DNA of 64,000 nt from Fusarium oxysporum f. sp. lycopersici 4287 (GCF_000149955.1 NC_030986.1:2239886-2303885); one strand, 5' to 3'. Positions 1 through 14,370 are shown, counted from the stretch's first letter. Notes: generated by a model from the letters alone, not told the origin. Made by a program: numbers and translations.

Positions 1-124
1 TAATAATTGTGATGACGATGGTCGCTTTTTTCCAGCAGCTAATTCTTTTTTTTTTTTTCCTTAGAAAAAAAAAACCCCCCATTTAGTAGCGATATAAGAT
101 CAACCACCCAGAGAATACGTGGTG

Positions 125-128
<4 letters not shown>

Positions 129-157
<29 letters not shown>
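129..157. repeat. Poly(A) tract, 29 nt
   Basis: An uninterrupted run of 29 A. It could be a microsatellite or the tail of an old retroposed transcript; no target-site duplication is obvious. Confidence 0.9.
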
Positions 158-163
<6 letters not shown>

Positions 164-552
164 TCTGGGGATGGACGAATGAGGCAAAGGATATGCTAGA
201 GATCAGTCAGTGGCCACGCAGAAATTTCCATCTGGCGCTTTCTTCTGAGGCGCTCCTTTCTCCCCTACGCTGACCGTCTGACGGTTTAAGCCACGAGCAT
301 GATCAGGAGCGACCTGAGTCTGAAAAAGGGCAAGGCTGGCAGCGACTCCCATGCTAGTGACGTCTCCAGACTCCAACCACCCCAAGCGTGGCAACTGTGA
401 GCTTTGCCTTCTGTGTCTGCCTGCTCAATGAACGAAAGTTTGCTGGCCAAAACACGACAACGATGATTGGTTGGGCATCAGTGTTGCAGGCAGACTTGGC
501 TCGATGCACATAACGGTTCTCGAGCTTCCGATGGATGGATGCCCTGAGTACG

Positions 553-590
553 ACCTAGGTACAGGTAGGTAGGCAGCTAGGTGCCTGGGT
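553..590. repeat. ACCTAGGT/AGGTAGGT motif cluster
   Basis: A perfect ACCTAGGT palindrome at 553-560 is followed by AGGTAGGTAGG and CTAGGTGCCT. It belongs to a family of short intergenic palindromes that recurs across the window. Confidence 0.6.
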
Positions 591-1899
591 AAGCTAGAAG
601 AATGAATTCAGGAGGTTAGAATTGGCCCCTGGAACCAGTCAAAGTGTGTAACTTCATGTGGATTACAGAACATGGCAGATTCCAGTGTGATACGAAAATA
701 CGCCTGAATTCGTCCCATCAGTCATTTATTAGACATAACAGTATATCACCTTGGCTGATGAAAGCTTCTACGTTTGGTCGATACATCGTCAAACTGTCAC
801 AGTAATAGTGGAATAGTGGAGGACCTCGCCTGTATCCGAGGAATGGCCCCCGATGGCTCGGATCAGGTGAGGGCTTACTATGTATGAGTCGCAAATGCCA
901 GAAATAGCGTCCACTGCCGCCTCGGAGTCGACGCCAGACCAGCCTGTCAGGGATGGGTGAACGGAAAGCTAATAAGGCAGTGCGTGAGTCCCCATGACTT
1001 TGCGGGATATGTATGAAGTGTACCTGGCCTGACCTGTACCGAGGTGCATCACAATGGGAAGAAACTGCAGTACTCTCGTCATCGTAGCGAGCATCCCGTC
1101 CTCATCAGGACAACCAGATCGTAAAGTCTGCCCTCTCGTTCTCTCCATCGAGCCGCTTCAATTGATGAATGATGATACCCTGGATCAGCCACTGAGCTAA
1201 CATTGGCTGGCAAGGCTCTGTGGATCTCCTGGCCGAAGCGACGCTAGGGCGACCAAGTCCAAGGAAGCGTGGAACCACTGAGATGGATGACTACCAGGTG
1301 GATGCGGTACTGTCTGTACCTGGTAGACCATGAAGATGGATGTGAACCCTTTTTGCACCGAAGACTCCGAGTTTCCTGGTTAATCATCAATACTATGTAC
1401 ATGATCTTCCTGTCTGATGGAAGAACATGGATAGCATTGTTTTTTGCCGCGATACTTTGAGTACGCGTGTTTTACATTTGTAGATGCGTGAATGCTGACG
1501 CATATGACTCCTTAGATTTTATTTACAATTTCCGGATGACTGATATTGAAAGTATCACTTGCTGCCGGGTAAGATACTGTGAGGCATGAGGCGAGGTACA
1601 CGCACCAGGGATTCATACCCAGTACCGTGCAGTACTCCAGGTAAAGCAGGTTGACCCACGACCACGGTGAATGTGGTGGTGACGACCTCTGGCTACATAG
1701 CAGTAAGCGCTCTGCTTGGTCAGTTTGTTGAATGAAGTTCCCACTCATGGTTCTGCTGGGTTTCTCACGCATCCCGTCCTTGTCCTTGTCCCGTCCTCCA
1801 AGCCAGCCTAAGCAGAGCGCCACTTTCTGTCCCTTTGACTGGGCCCCTTGGAATTCCAACCGTCATTTGCCAGAGCGATGTGTATTCTTTGGCTGGAGT

Positions 1900-3879
1900 C
1901 CACCGCTTATAGATACACACAAGTCAGAGACGTGATCCACTTTGAACCGAACTCCACCCTTGCTAGGGTCTACAGTCTTCCACCAGGATTCGATTCGTCT
2001 CGACAAGTGCTCACTCGTCAACGACAACGCGACTCGCTGTTTGTTCTGCTGCTCCACGCCCTCCGCCGTCACTTGTGCTCCGTGCGTAGGTCGTGAGGTG
2101 CATTGCCTGGGGCTTGCAGGCTTAGGCTTGCTAGGGGGTGCAGGCACTAGAAAACGAGGAGTGAGGGCCCATCCATCCCCATCCACCCATTTGCCCATTT
2201 CGAATCCACCCATTTCACTCCTGTTGGCCTGACTCCTTCGCTCGAGGAGGAAAAAAAAAAAAAAAACTGGCTGGGAGTGAAGTGACTGGGGACCTGGCAA
2301 CTGTCGGGCACTACTACGCTACGCTGGTTGTACGTTGACGCTTGTCTTGGCTACGTACCGAAGCCGTTACTGCTACGACGATTCCTGCGTCTTGGCTGGA
2401 GAAAAGCGGCGTACTCGTACTCTGATGCTTGTACTGATGCTTGTATTTGCCAGTACAAGTCACAAGTCACAAGTCACCACCTCACAAACTCACACTCAAA
2501 ATTCACTCAGGCTCACTTCACTGCAACGCAACGCAACAGTGGAGGAACGAACACCCGACCTGACCTGAAGCCCACCTCACCTCACCTCACCTCACCCTAA
2601 CCCGCCACGCCCTCCTCCACACTAACTGCACACTGCCTGCAACTTGTACTGCACCTCAAGCACCAAAACTGCCTGCACTTCAGTCGCTGGACAGGACTGG
2701 GCCCTGGCTGGATTGGCCCTGCCACAGTGCATCATCCCCATCCATCCCCATCCCCATCTCCCCATCTTGCCATCCAATCCGTTCGTTCATCTTTCTCCTG
2801 GCCCTGTCCGTACTCTTCTCTTCTTTCATCCTCTTCCACCTCCCTCATCATCCTTTTTCCTTTTTCCTTCCTCTACCCTCATCCTCTTCCTCTCTCCACG
2901 ATAGAAACCGAATCCTCCCAATTCCTTGACAATCACCAGTCAGCAGGCCTTCATTTGGTTTGTCGACGTTAGGGTTCTGGTCCTTTTCTCGCGCGAGTCT
3001 CTCTCTCCTTGCCCTGTCCGTGTCTCTTCTGCAGCTCGCTGCTACTGTAGACTAAGCTGCATATTTCCGACCTGTCTGCTCTAAGTCTCGACCTCGAGTC
3101 TCATCCTCACCAGTAACTTTCGGATCTGCGGTCCCAGGGCTTCCTCCTCCTCCTTCAGCTATACGTTTCCTTACTCTCGTACGACCGTCCTTTTGTTCAT
3201 TCTGGTGAGTGCAACTTGTTTTAGCTTCTGCTCTGTTCACAAACGACTGGTCCTTGTCTGTTCGACGGAACGACCTTCGAGTTTATGCTGCCGACATGGA
3301 GCATTATCCCGAATTGCCTTTTTTGTTTGCTTTTTAACCGACCAGCGCGCTCCCAAACTTCATCGCTCTACCTTTCGATAACTTGCACTCTACATCTACG
3401 ACTACGAAGACAACCTGACCAGTTTATTTTCGTTCCCGATGCACTGCCGATCATGCAAGAATGAAGAACTAACAGCCAGCTGTACAGATTGGTTGGATCT
3501 CAGACACGAGGTTTACTATATATCATCGACATTGATTTATTCTCGTTCACGACAAAAGCAATTCTATTTCGGTCCCCCCAGTTGGCCGTCACCACAAGTC
3601 GACACAATCGTCTCGACTCGTCTCTGTATACGTTTTATCCCTGCTTGTCGCCCTAACTCGCGAAGAAAAGCATATCAGTAAATGGCCCGAGTAGCCTACT
3701 GATTTCCTGTCGATTACTGTCGACTAAGCCTTGACGCACGCTCGCATTCACGCTCAGCTCACAGGACCGTCTTAACTGTGGTATAAACCCGCAGTTTCGC
3801 TTTACGGTCTTCAAAAAGCTTCAACTTCCGACAAAGGTCGCGTTCCGATCTTCGTCGGACCTACCCCAATCCTTCCATC
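1900..3879 (+). promoter_or_regulatory. Pyrimidine-rich leader and promoter of the cyclin gene
   Basis: About 2 kb of strongly C/T-biased sequence precedes the cyclin start codon, with ACCTC repeats at 2573-2596 and clusters of TCCTC/CTTCC. Long CT-rich leaders are common upstream of regulatory genes in filamentous fungi. A GTGAGT at 3205 and CAG acceptors near 3474-3486 could bound a 5' UTR intron. Only short unrelated open frames occur. The transcript start cannot be placed from sequence alone. Confidence 0.45.
2573..2596. repeat. (ACCTC)n microsatellite
   Basis: About five tandem copies of ACCTC lie in the leader region of the cyclin gene. Confidence 0.8.
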
Positions 3880-4881
3880 ATGCCCGGAGGCGTGTGTGCC
3901 GTCCTCGATTACGAGGTCGACATGATGTCCGAGTACGTTGCTGAGATGGCCACTCGCGTTGTTACACCCGAGGCTGCTGTGACCTCGCCCTTTCGCAAGT
4001 TCGTGTCTCAGATCCTCACTTCAACACGACTGCCCAGTACCACGATTCTTCTTGGAATGAACTATCTCGCCAAGAGAATCAACACCTTGAAGGGACAGGG
4101 TCCTTACAAGGCCTCTGAGGGTCAGGTCTGGCGCTACCTGACTGTTTCTCTGCTTTTGGGAAGCAAGTTTCTCGATGACAACACCTTCCAGAATCGCTCT
4201 TGGTCTGAGGTGAGTGGCATTGCTGTGTCGGAGCTCAACTCGCTTGAATTCGAATGGGTCGAGTCCATGGGTTGGCGACTGTATGTCAATCTCGATATGA
4301 GCAAGGACTACCAGGCCTGGCTTGAGAACTGGCGTGAATGGCAAGAGATCAAGAAGCGACAGGTCGCCCAGGCCAGCCGCGAGAGGCTTGCATCTATTGT
4401 CCCCGCCATCGACACGGAGATCGCCAGATATTCTGGCCAGCGCCAGTCACCTCACTCGCGTTACCTTCAGGAACAGGTTGCCGAGTATGAGCGTTACCAG
4501 GCCATGAAGGCTCAACAACAAAGCTATCGCCCACGCGAATCTGGCTGGGGCCAAAGCTCTTGGGGTGCTCCCCTCACGCCCCCCGATTCCGGATATGGCA
4601 CTCCAGACTATGCCATGTCAGCTACGTCGAGCAATGAGCGCTATAACGAGTGGTTTTCACAGGCTGCTACTCAATATGCTACTCGATACCCTCAGCCTCC
4701 TGCTCAGACCACCTTCTATCCCAACTCGCGCCACAACTCCTACGGCGGCCACTACTCGTACTCTCAGAACATGTGGGAACATGGTCTTGCCGAGTGCAGC
4801 TGCGCTGCTTGTGTGGATCCCATGAAGCAGCAGGCTCCTTATTTCGTGCCTCACGGCTACAGTCAGCCCGTCATGGGTTAA
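3880..4881 (+). CDS. Pho85-type cyclin (PCL/Clg1-like)
   Basis: A single-exon gene for 333 residues. Residues about 10-150 form a cyclin box of the PCL group: an N-terminal helix with MMSEYVAEMA, then LPSTTILLGMNYLAKRI, then VSLLLGSKFLDDNTFQNRSW, where the lysine-phenylalanine-leucine-aspartate-aspartate stretch is typical of this group. The second half is rich in Gln, Tyr, Ser and Pro, as in Clg1-like cyclins. Such cyclins activate Pho85/PHOA-type kinases that link nutrient status with cell cycle and development. The start at 3880 opens the frame after a run of CT-rich leader and has a CATC-ATG-CC context. I am sure of the cyclin family; assignment to Clg1 rather than another Pcl is less sure. 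Confidence 0.85.
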   Translation: MPGGVCAVLDYEVDMMSEYVAEMATRVVTPEAAVTSPFRKFVSQILTSTRLPSTTILLGMNYLAKRINTLKGQGPYKASEGQVWRYLTVSLLLGSKFLDDNTFQNRSWSEVSGIAVSELNSLEFEWVESMGWRLYVNLDMSKDYQAWLENWREWQEIKKRQVAQASRERLASIVPAIDTEIARYSGQRQSPHSRYLQEQVAEYERYQAMKAQQQSYRPRESGWGQSSWGAPLTPPDSGYGTPDYAMSATSSNERYNEWFSQAATQYATRYPQPPAQTTFYPNSRHNSYGGHYSYSQNMWEHGLAECSCAACVDPMKQQAPYFVPHGYSQPVMG

Positions 4882-6756
4882 ACGTTTTTCAAAAGTTTCA
4901 CATAATGGCTCTCTATTCGAGCGCAGTTCGATCTTGGAAAGAAGAAAAAAGTTTTACAGGGTTTTCATTTTTTTACGGCCACGATTTCCTTTTTATTACA
5001 CGCATCCCGAGAACGATAAATTCGCATTCAGATACCCCAGGCACGACAAAATTGTTCATAACATGACCTTTCGGCGGATCATTCTCAGGATTTTACTCTA
5101 CAGCCACGACTTGATGACAGGAGCTGAAAAGCCTGATCCATTCTCCTCGCGAGTCATCATGACGCACCAACGTCAACTCAAGTCCGAAAAATGTGGCTTT
5201 TTCTTTGTTGTTTTATTGGTTAAACGTTCTGTAATGGTCATAATTGGCGTTCGGCTTTTTCATTTTACACTACACGGTTCCAGCTCGATAGACTTGCGGT
5301 TTCTTCGGTTTCCAAAGACTTCTGCGCGCATGGTTTCCCTCTGTTCGACATTTCCGCCCTCATCATACTCCAACTCGAGTATATCGCCGCTTTACTTGAG
5401 GCTCGGACAATGACCGGACATGGGCATAAATCTCAAGCGCAGTATCTTTGTTATAGATGGCGACTCAGCAGAACTTGATCGCTGCCATTCACTCGACACT
5501 AGATTCTGTGGTAAACGCAGGATTGTGCGAATCTGGTCACAATTTATTCTGACCATCTTTTCCCCTTCATGATCTCGTCGTGGCACAGATCGATATGAAA
5601 GTCGATTCGACACGAGTACCATAGGTCGGATGGACTGAGCTATGCGACAGGAATCTTGAGGACGGTACATATTTCCCCTTTTTCTTCTTTTTCTTTTCTT
5701 TGTTATTGCAAGTGGCAGATATGAATTTTGACCACAGGAAACGGTTTCACACGACGGGGTTATGCATTGCGTTCAGCGGGTAAAACAAAGGAATTGGATT
5801 TGATCACTTTGATCCTAGGGTTTGATATCATATTGTTTGTACTTCCCTGGGGTTCGTCATCGTCACGGCTCCAGCCTGGAGTGGTGTCAGATTTGACGCC
5901 AAGGAAAACGAGTATTGCACTCTTGACTCTTGTCTTTCACAGGTTTCGGTGTCGGGCATTACAGTGAGATGTTACCAACGGGGTGTTGGCATCTGCTTTT
6001 CGTCACGTCGGCTTAATGGATTCATTATATTGCCGACTATGTTTTTTTATTGCTATTGCATCTTTTCTCACGACTTGGTATGATTCTTACGGAATATTTG
6101 AGCATCATACAAGGGCACGATCCAATGCAGCCTGCAAGAATCAACTGCTTGGAACCTTGGTGTTGCCATTCAACAACCGAATGTATTTTTTTCAGCCATT
6201 CAGAGCTATCTATAGGTAGTAGTTTTTGTGTACAATGTGCGCAAATAAAAGGTGCTGAAAGCAAAATTATTTGGTAATGATTTGAATGGCTCAGCCCATT
6301 TGAACGAACCTGATGCAGTTGTTGGAAGGTTCACGAGATGTCTGTGGAAGGATGACATTCTCAGGATACTCCTTGTTTATGGAGCGAGAGATGACGCGAG
6401 GTGGTGACTCGTGATTGCTACTCATACTTGACTCATGTGCAAAAGAAGAAGGAAAAATCAGCTTGCGTACCGAGACTTGTTAAAATGAAAACACAAAATA
6501 TTATCATATGACTGCTACTATTTACCGTTTCCGAGCTGATTTGTGCACAAACTGTCTGTGATGGCTTTTGAAGTGGACTCACTAATTGCGCCGTTGACCG
6601 GCAGATTATCGGATAGTTGGAGCACTCATTAAAACATCCTCAAGCTGAGTCTCAGCTTCCACATACCTATAGAACGTGATAATAGTCTTATAATTGCTTT
6701 CCTTGTTCTCACCAGACGTGACCGTTCAAGACGTAACCTCCAATCCAGGTCAGATA
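4882..6756. other. Intergenic: 3' region of cyclin and promoter of fyv6
   Basis: About 1.9 kb of AT-leaning sequence with many short T runs. No open frame here carries a recognisable domain; the longest is about 159 codons directly downstream of the cyclin stop and looks like chance. It should hold the cyclin 3' UTR on the left and the fyv6 promoter on the right. Confidence 0.5.
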
Positions 6757-7506
6757 ATGCCTAGCCGCTTCGTATCGGCTGGCAAGATCGGCTCATCTGG
6801 AGAGATCTCGAAAGACGCCAGTGGCACAGAATCAACACCTCAACAGCCGCTGCACAATTCCGCTAAATCCAAAGAATGGGAAGCGGTTGAGAAACAGTTG
6901 GAAGCCGAAAGAAAGAAGCGCGAGGAACAGCGCATCAAGGCTGCTGCAGGAGAAGGCGAGAAGACCTTATATGACGTCCTCCAGGCAAACAAAGGTAAGG
7001 CCCTTCTTAAGATCATTTCACATTTTTAACTGAACACAACAGCGGCAAAACAGGCCGAATTTGAAGAGCAGACCAAACTACGTAACCAGTTTCGTGCATT
7101 GGATGATGACGAGATAGAGTTCTTGGATGAGATACGCGCCAACAAGCGTGCAGAAGAGGAACGCGTGAAACGAGAGACGGAAGAAGGTCTAAAGGCATTT
7201 CGAGAGCGACAAAAGGGCGATACTGCTCATGGCGAAACTGCTGGTGTTGAAGAAGAAGGCGAGTCATGGGAGATTGGTCGTAAGAGGAAGCGCACGAAAG
7301 AGAAAGATGTCAAGGGGCTGAGGCGAAAAGTCAGCGCAGCGGAGGAGAAAGAAACTGGGAAGCAAGATACAAAGCCAGTCGAAGGCCCGAGTCGTGATAC
7401 GTTGGATGAGAAGTCCAGGACGACAAATCAGTCAGCTGCCAAGCCACCAGAGAAGAAGGGCCTAGTATTGGTGGGTTATGGGAGCGATTCAGATGATGAC
7501 AATTGA
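6757..7506 (+). CDS. fyv6: FAM192A/Fyv6-family nuclear protein
   Basis: Two exons, 6757-6994 and 7043-7506, joined across a 48-base intron (GTAAGG...ACAG), give 233 residues. The N-terminal half matches the FAM192A/Fyv6 N-terminal domain (NIP30): it opens with PSRFVSAGKIG, runs into a charged coiled coil with EKTLYDVLQANK, and carries FRALDDDEIEFLDEI at the end of the domain. The C-terminal half is Lys/Glu-rich and disordered and ends in the acidic GYGSDSDDDN. Fyv6 in yeast is a second-step splicing factor; the animal protein binds the PA28-gamma proteasome activator. I chose the ATG at 6757 because the domain starts there; the open frame upstream has no family match. It converges on tim54, 290 bases away. 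Confidence 0.85.
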
Positions 7507-7796
7507 AGGTCTGAGCAAACCACAGTAACGCTGAGGCTACATGATGAATGGGGATCAAATGCCATTGAATCATATAGCATAATAGACCAAGACCATGCTC
7601 GATGCCGTACCTCATTCTATCATTAGTGTTACATTGGCACCAGCCCCTCGCCTGGTATAATATACAAAATTTGGGTCGTGACCAGGAGATGCACTCCATA
7701 ACAGAAAAACAGAAATTGTAGTAATACATGAACATACACAGCGGTGTCCCCTGTCACACCGCGCCCCCTTTTTATGTCAAAGAACAACACTCCGTT

Positions 7797-9176
7797 CTAC
7801 TCATCGCTGTCCACATTACCAACATTAGGTCTCATGGGCTTGGCAGTCACTGATTCAACAGTATAGTTCCACAAGCTGCGGAAGCTTCCTTTTATCCATC
7901 CCTCAATCTCGGCCTCAGAGACTTTGATATGTGCGGCGCGGGCTTCATCTTCAGGGGCAATCTCAAAGCGCCGCATTCGCTGCGCTAATCGAGGGTCAAT
8001 GACCATAGGCGCAGGCCAGATTTTCTCCTTGGGGGGCTCAGTAGGCACAGTGGCGGTGTTGTCATCATCTTGCTTGGGGGGGTCCTCGGGCTTCCAAACT
8101 GACTTGACCCAGTCGTTCTCCTCATGCTTTAGAACGAGCTCCTGCTCATACTGACCATCGGCCTCTCGCCACTCACGAGAAGAGTTGGCGAAGCATACAG
8201 CAGCGACCTCGCGGCCGATCTCGTCGGCTAGTTTGCGGCGGTTGAAGAAGCGGTTCAGGCGGACCAGAGTGTGACGGAAGCCCAGGCGGTGGGGAAGAGG
8301 GATGGGGTTTGCGGGGGAAAACTCGGCGGGAATTTGAGGAGGGAGATTGGCGATGGAATAATCGGCGGTGGTGTTGTAGGGCAGTGGTTGGGGTGGTCGC
8401 TCAGGCTTCTTCTCTTCCTCCTCCTCCTTCTTGCCCTCCTTCTTCTCTTCGGGTTGGTCACCTTCGGCCTTGGGAGTCTCAGAATCCGCCTCGACAGTTT
8501 TTGTTATAGGCTCAGGCTTTACGGGAGGGTCAAGAGGACCAAGCCAACCCTCGTGTAGTCCCCTGATATATTCCTTCCATGTATGTCGGCCGAAGATGAT
8601 ATCGCCTTTGACACCCTCATACTCTGGAACCTGGTTCTTCTTCCTCAATGACTCAGTTATAGCCTCGTCTGTTTGTAGGTCCTCTTCATCTGGCCTCTCA
8701 TACTTCCTCCTCTCCCTACGAATCTTCTCTGCTACGGCAGCTCTCACATCACCTTGTTGTCTTCCCTGAACGAACTCCCAGTCAAGACCAGAGGCAGCCA
8801 AGACGGGCTTGGCATACTCAATAAAATGGTCCTGTGCAATCCGTAGACCATCGCCAGGAGGCGCCTCGAGGAAAATGGTCAGTTTGCGAGGCAGTTGGCT
8901 TGCTGAGGGGATTATGTCCTTTGCGAGAGGGGCAACAGCGTGCTTCCACTTCGCAGTAGCCCTCTTCTTCTCGCGCTTGTCGTAGATGATAGCAGCTGAA
9001 ATAGAACCAGTGATAGCCCAAAATATAAGCCAGTTGCGCGAGGGAAGTTTTCGAGGGAGATTTGGCAGACCCATCATCCGAAGAGCTGGGTTCTGTTTCG
9101 GCTTTGGTGTGGGCGCCTTGTACGTTGCGCCGGTGCCGGCAGCGGGCTGCTGCGCTGAAGGGTTGGGCTCGGCCAT
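7797..9176 (-). CDS. tim54: Mitochondrial inner-membrane import subunit Tim54
   Basis: An intronless gene for 459 residues. After a Pro/Ala/Lys-rich N-terminus comes NPALRMMGLPNLPRKLPSRN and one membrane segment at about residues 48-65, followed by a basic cluster (DKREKKRA) and a long soluble domain. This is the layout of Tim54, a subunit of the TIM22 complex that inserts carrier proteins into the inner membrane and faces the intermembrane space. The middle (about residues 220-270) is a Glu/Lys-rich linker. I took the second ATG at 9176 as the start because the family begins near there; the frame stays open 20 codons further up to 9236. Confidence 0.9.
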   Translation of the reverse strand: MAEPNPSAQQPAAGTGATYKAPTPKPKQNPALRMMGLPNLPRKLPSRNWLIFWAITGSISAAIIYDKREKKRATAKWKHAVAPLAKDIIPSASQLPRKLTIFLEAPPGDGLRIAQDHFIEYAKPVLAASGLDWEFVQGRQQGDVRAAVAEKIRRERRKYERPDEEDLQTDEAITESLRKKNQVPEYEGVKGDIIFGRHTWKEYIRGLHEGWLGPLDPPVKPEPITKTVEADSETPKAEGDQPEEKKEGKKEEEEEKKPERPPQPLPYNTTADYSIANLPPQIPAEFSPANPIPLPHRLGFRHTLVRLNRFFNRRKLADEIGREVAAVCFANSSREWREADGQYEQELVLKHEENDWVKSVWKPEDPPKQDDDNTATVPTEPPKEKIWPAPMVIDPRLAQRMRRFEIAPEDEARAAHIKVSEAEIEGWIKGSFRSLWNYTVESVTAKPMRPNVGNVDSDE

Positions 9177-10510
9177 TATGCGTATCGAAGGGTTACGGCG
9201 GTGTTTATTGTGCGATTCGTAGGCCTGAAAAGTCAATCGCCGTGGTATTCGAGCCGTTTAAGCCACAGGATAGCAAGGGTGTTAATATCGACCTCGTCTT
9301 GATCTGTTGGTCCGCCGAAGGAAAAAAAAACCACGATAAGCGATAAGCGGCTCCGATAAGGCCCGGGCGGTCGGGAAGGAAATACTTTAGCTCCGGCCAT
9401 TATATGAATTGAATAGAGGCATCTTCGGTTTTGTATTAACGAACTGAAATATCAGGATTTAAAACGTGACTGATTCTGGTTTCCTTTCACCTAGTTAGGT
9501 ATATGATATTTACTGAACATTTATTTGTCTGTAGTGCGCTGAGAGTCACAGTCTTCACGAGTCTCACTAAACTTCCATAAAGCTTCTAGAAACGGTAGGG
9601 AATAATGACCTATGTTGTGATCAGAAGATGGAGTCTTCGTTGTTGATGTTCTGATTTCAGGAGAGCTGCTTGTAGCATGTTGCAGATGAAAAAAGAAACA
9701 ATGTTGCTTTCCTCAAATGGCTTGACTAACTCAGGTATCACTGCGATGCCATTCAAGTTCTTGTGTGATGATCACCGTTGAATTGCCATGTGGGAAACAA
9801 GCGAATGTTGTAATAAAAGCCGATGGGAGTCAACGTGGGCATGTTACATCTGGCAATACTACTCAAGGTCCATGTTAATATAACATGAGAACTACGCGAA
9901 ATAGATGGTGGATAATAGAGTAAGCCCCGATCTCCTACAATCACAATTCCTCTGATAATAACCATCCATAGGAAAATAATTGAGAATACGGATACTCAAG
10001 AGGCTGAGAGGTCCCTGCTACACATGGGTGACAGGTTCACCTGAAGCTCAGGAATTGTACCACAGACAGCAACATCTGGGGGAACACAACAACAGGGGTT
10101 CAGCCCCTGAGGGGTCTATCGGTAAGGATAGCCTGGGATGAAGATTATAGTTCAGCGGCTAGGATGAAAAAAAGTGCCATGGTATGGAGTATATGATGGT
10201 CAGTACGCGATTAAGTCATCACCAACGCCGCTTGTTGGTGTTGAAAATTAGTTCGAGAGGAGATACAGGAGATGCTAATCTCCCATTAGTTGAATGTGAT
10301 GGGCGTAGAAGTCATCATGATGAGGAAAAACATTGGTCTACTGAAGTGAATACTTTGCTATTCGAGGCAATCACATTCGTTACAAGTGGAGGCATTGACT
10401 GGTGTGCAATTCCGCTTCCAACAACTTCTTGTTCGTAAAATGAATTCTTGCTGATACCTGAAGATTCAACTTATATAGATGTCTCGGGCATCCAAGTTAG
10501 TTAGACACTT

Positions 10511-10542
10511 ACATAGGTAGGTAGTTACCTAGTAGGGGTACT
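10511..10542. repeat. AGGTAGGTAGTTACCTAG motif cluster
   Basis: Imperfect inverted repeat built from the same AGGTA/TACCT words seen in other intergenic regions of the window. Confidence 0.5.
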
Positions 10543-10887
10543 GAGATTATAGCAGCCACAGCACCCATCATCGGAATGATTGCCACTAAACACCGCTAAT
10601 TTCAAGCTAAACTGTACCGGTTCAGGTCGCCCGCCACGCTTTCAATTCTGTTGCTGGACCCCTCAGACTTGACCCCTCGGATCTCTTCCCCCAAATGACA
10701 TGGAACCAACCTATGCCACTTCACGGCCCGTCGTGTGCCAGCCGCTAACCGCCAACTTTGACCATTCCTTAGGCTTTGCCTGAACCTAAGCCAAAACACC
10801 CAGGGAAGGACGATCCATCCCTGCACGTTTCGGCTCGGGGAGCACAAGTGAAGGTCGCGCAGTGCAGGTGGTGACAGTGACAGTGAC

Positions 10888-11417
10888 NNNNNNNNNNNNN
10901 NNNNNNNNNNNNNNNNNNNNNNNNNNNNNNNNNNNNNNNNNNNNNNNNNNNNNNNNNNNNNNNNNNNNNNNNNNNNNNNNNNNNNNNNNNNNNNNNNNNN
11001 NNNNNNNNNNNNNNNNNNNNNNNNNNNNNNNNNNNNNNNNNNNNNNNNNNNNNNNNNNNNNNNNNNNNNNNNNNNNNNNNNNNNNNNNNNNNNNNNNNNN
11101 NNNNNNNNNNNNNNNNNNNNNNNNNNNNNNNNNNNNNNNNNNNNNNNNNNNNNNNNNNNNNNNNNNNNNNNNNNNNNNNNNNNNNNNNNNNNNNNNNNNN
11201 NNNNNNNNNNNNNNNNNNNNNNNNNNNNNNNNNNNNNNNNNNNNNNNNNNNNNNNNNNNNNNNNNNNNNNNNNNNNNNNNNNNNNNNNNNNNNNNNNNNN
11301 NNNNNNNNNNNNNNNNNNNNNNNNNNNNNNNNNNNNNNNNNNNNNNNNNNNNNNNNNNNNNNNNNNNNNNNNNNNNNNNNNNNNNNNNNNNNNNNNNNNN
11401 NNNNNNNNNNNNNNNNN
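10888..11417. other. Assembly gap, 530 N
   Basis: A run of 530 N. The left flank ends in tandem GTGACA copies, a likely cause of the break. The gap lies upstream of the cot1 start codon and hides part of its promoter or leader. Confidence 0.99.
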
Positions 11418-11567
11418 GCCCCTGGACTTGACCCTCCCCTGAAACTTGTCCGCCATCTCGACTCCCACCTCAGTCTTGATTCTTTTCACCTCTTCAAGAG
11501 TTGTTCACCAGCTTGTCGATACGATACAGGGCGAAACGAGGCGATCGAGACGCCGCAATCAGACAAG

Positions 11568-13654
<2,087 letters not shown>

Positions 13655-14370
13655 ATGGGTTGAGGTGGCATGGCTTGCGGCATGGTCTCTCCACGAAGCG
13701 AACCCAGTTCTGTGAACGGGCGCTGTCGATGGAAAAAGGGGCGGCAACCCGGATGAGTACAACGAGTCCTTCAAGCAGTTATTCATGACATGATAGACGA
13801 AGCGAATACTGTGCGAGGCTTGCCCTTTTGTTGAGCCTTTTGGCTGTTTCGATGCATGTTTTTGATGATACTATGGTAGCAGGTCTGGTTCAGATGGAGG
13901 GGCATACAAAGTCGGTCAGGACGTTTGCTGTCTGCAATTTGCATCGCATTATACAGGACATGTAACAAAACACGAGGTTTCCAGACACTGCTGTACAAGT
14001 CAATAATAATATACTGAAGCAAGACATATGGAGATGTACCGTGATAGTGCATGTATCTGAACTGTGTTGTTTGAGACATGCCATTTGAAATACAGTCTAT
14101 CATTAAGTATCTTGAAGTCTAATTGAACTGCTGTGCCGTGATCACAGGAGATTGGGTGATAAGTATACATGAAACTTGGCAACCCATACACAGCAACAAG
14201 GCTCTACTGGCGTTTATTTCGAGACTTGGATACCATGGACAGAATTATTGCAAAAAAAAAAAAAAAAAAAAAAAAAGAACACCGTAACGCCGTCCCATGA
14301 CCCGGATATCCTTTTCTTTACTCCCAAGATGCAAATAACCATGACCACCAGAGGGTAAATAAATGGGCCA
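13655..14370. other. Intergenic between convergent cot1 and prp11
   Basis: About 0.7 kb holding the two 3' UTRs. A 25-A tract lies at 14252-14276. No gene seen. Confidence 0.6.
14252..14276. repeat. Poly(A) tract, 25 nt
   Basis: Uninterrupted A run between the converging cot1 and prp11 genes. Confidence 0.9.

Larger units (their letters stand above)
1..1900. other. Intergenic region, no gene recognised
   Basis: No open frame here is longer than about 115 codons and none carries a motif I recognise. The stretch holds a run of 29 A at 129-157, a T-rich run near 46-60, and a cluster of ACCTAGGT/AGGTAGGT-type motifs at 553-590. The left edge may contain the end or promoter of a gene outside the window, but nothing shows it. 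Confidence 0.6.
9177..11567. other. Intergenic region with assembly gap; upstream region of cot1
   Basis: About 2.4 kb between the divergent tim54 and cot1 genes. No recognisable coding sequence. It holds a short CAGGTTCACCTG inverted repeat near 10032, an ACATAGGTAGGTAGTTACCTAG motif cluster at 10511-10532 and the 530-N gap. A GTGACA tandem repeat abuts the left side of the gap. The cot1 promoter and 5' UTR must lie partly inside the gap. Confidence 0.6.
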
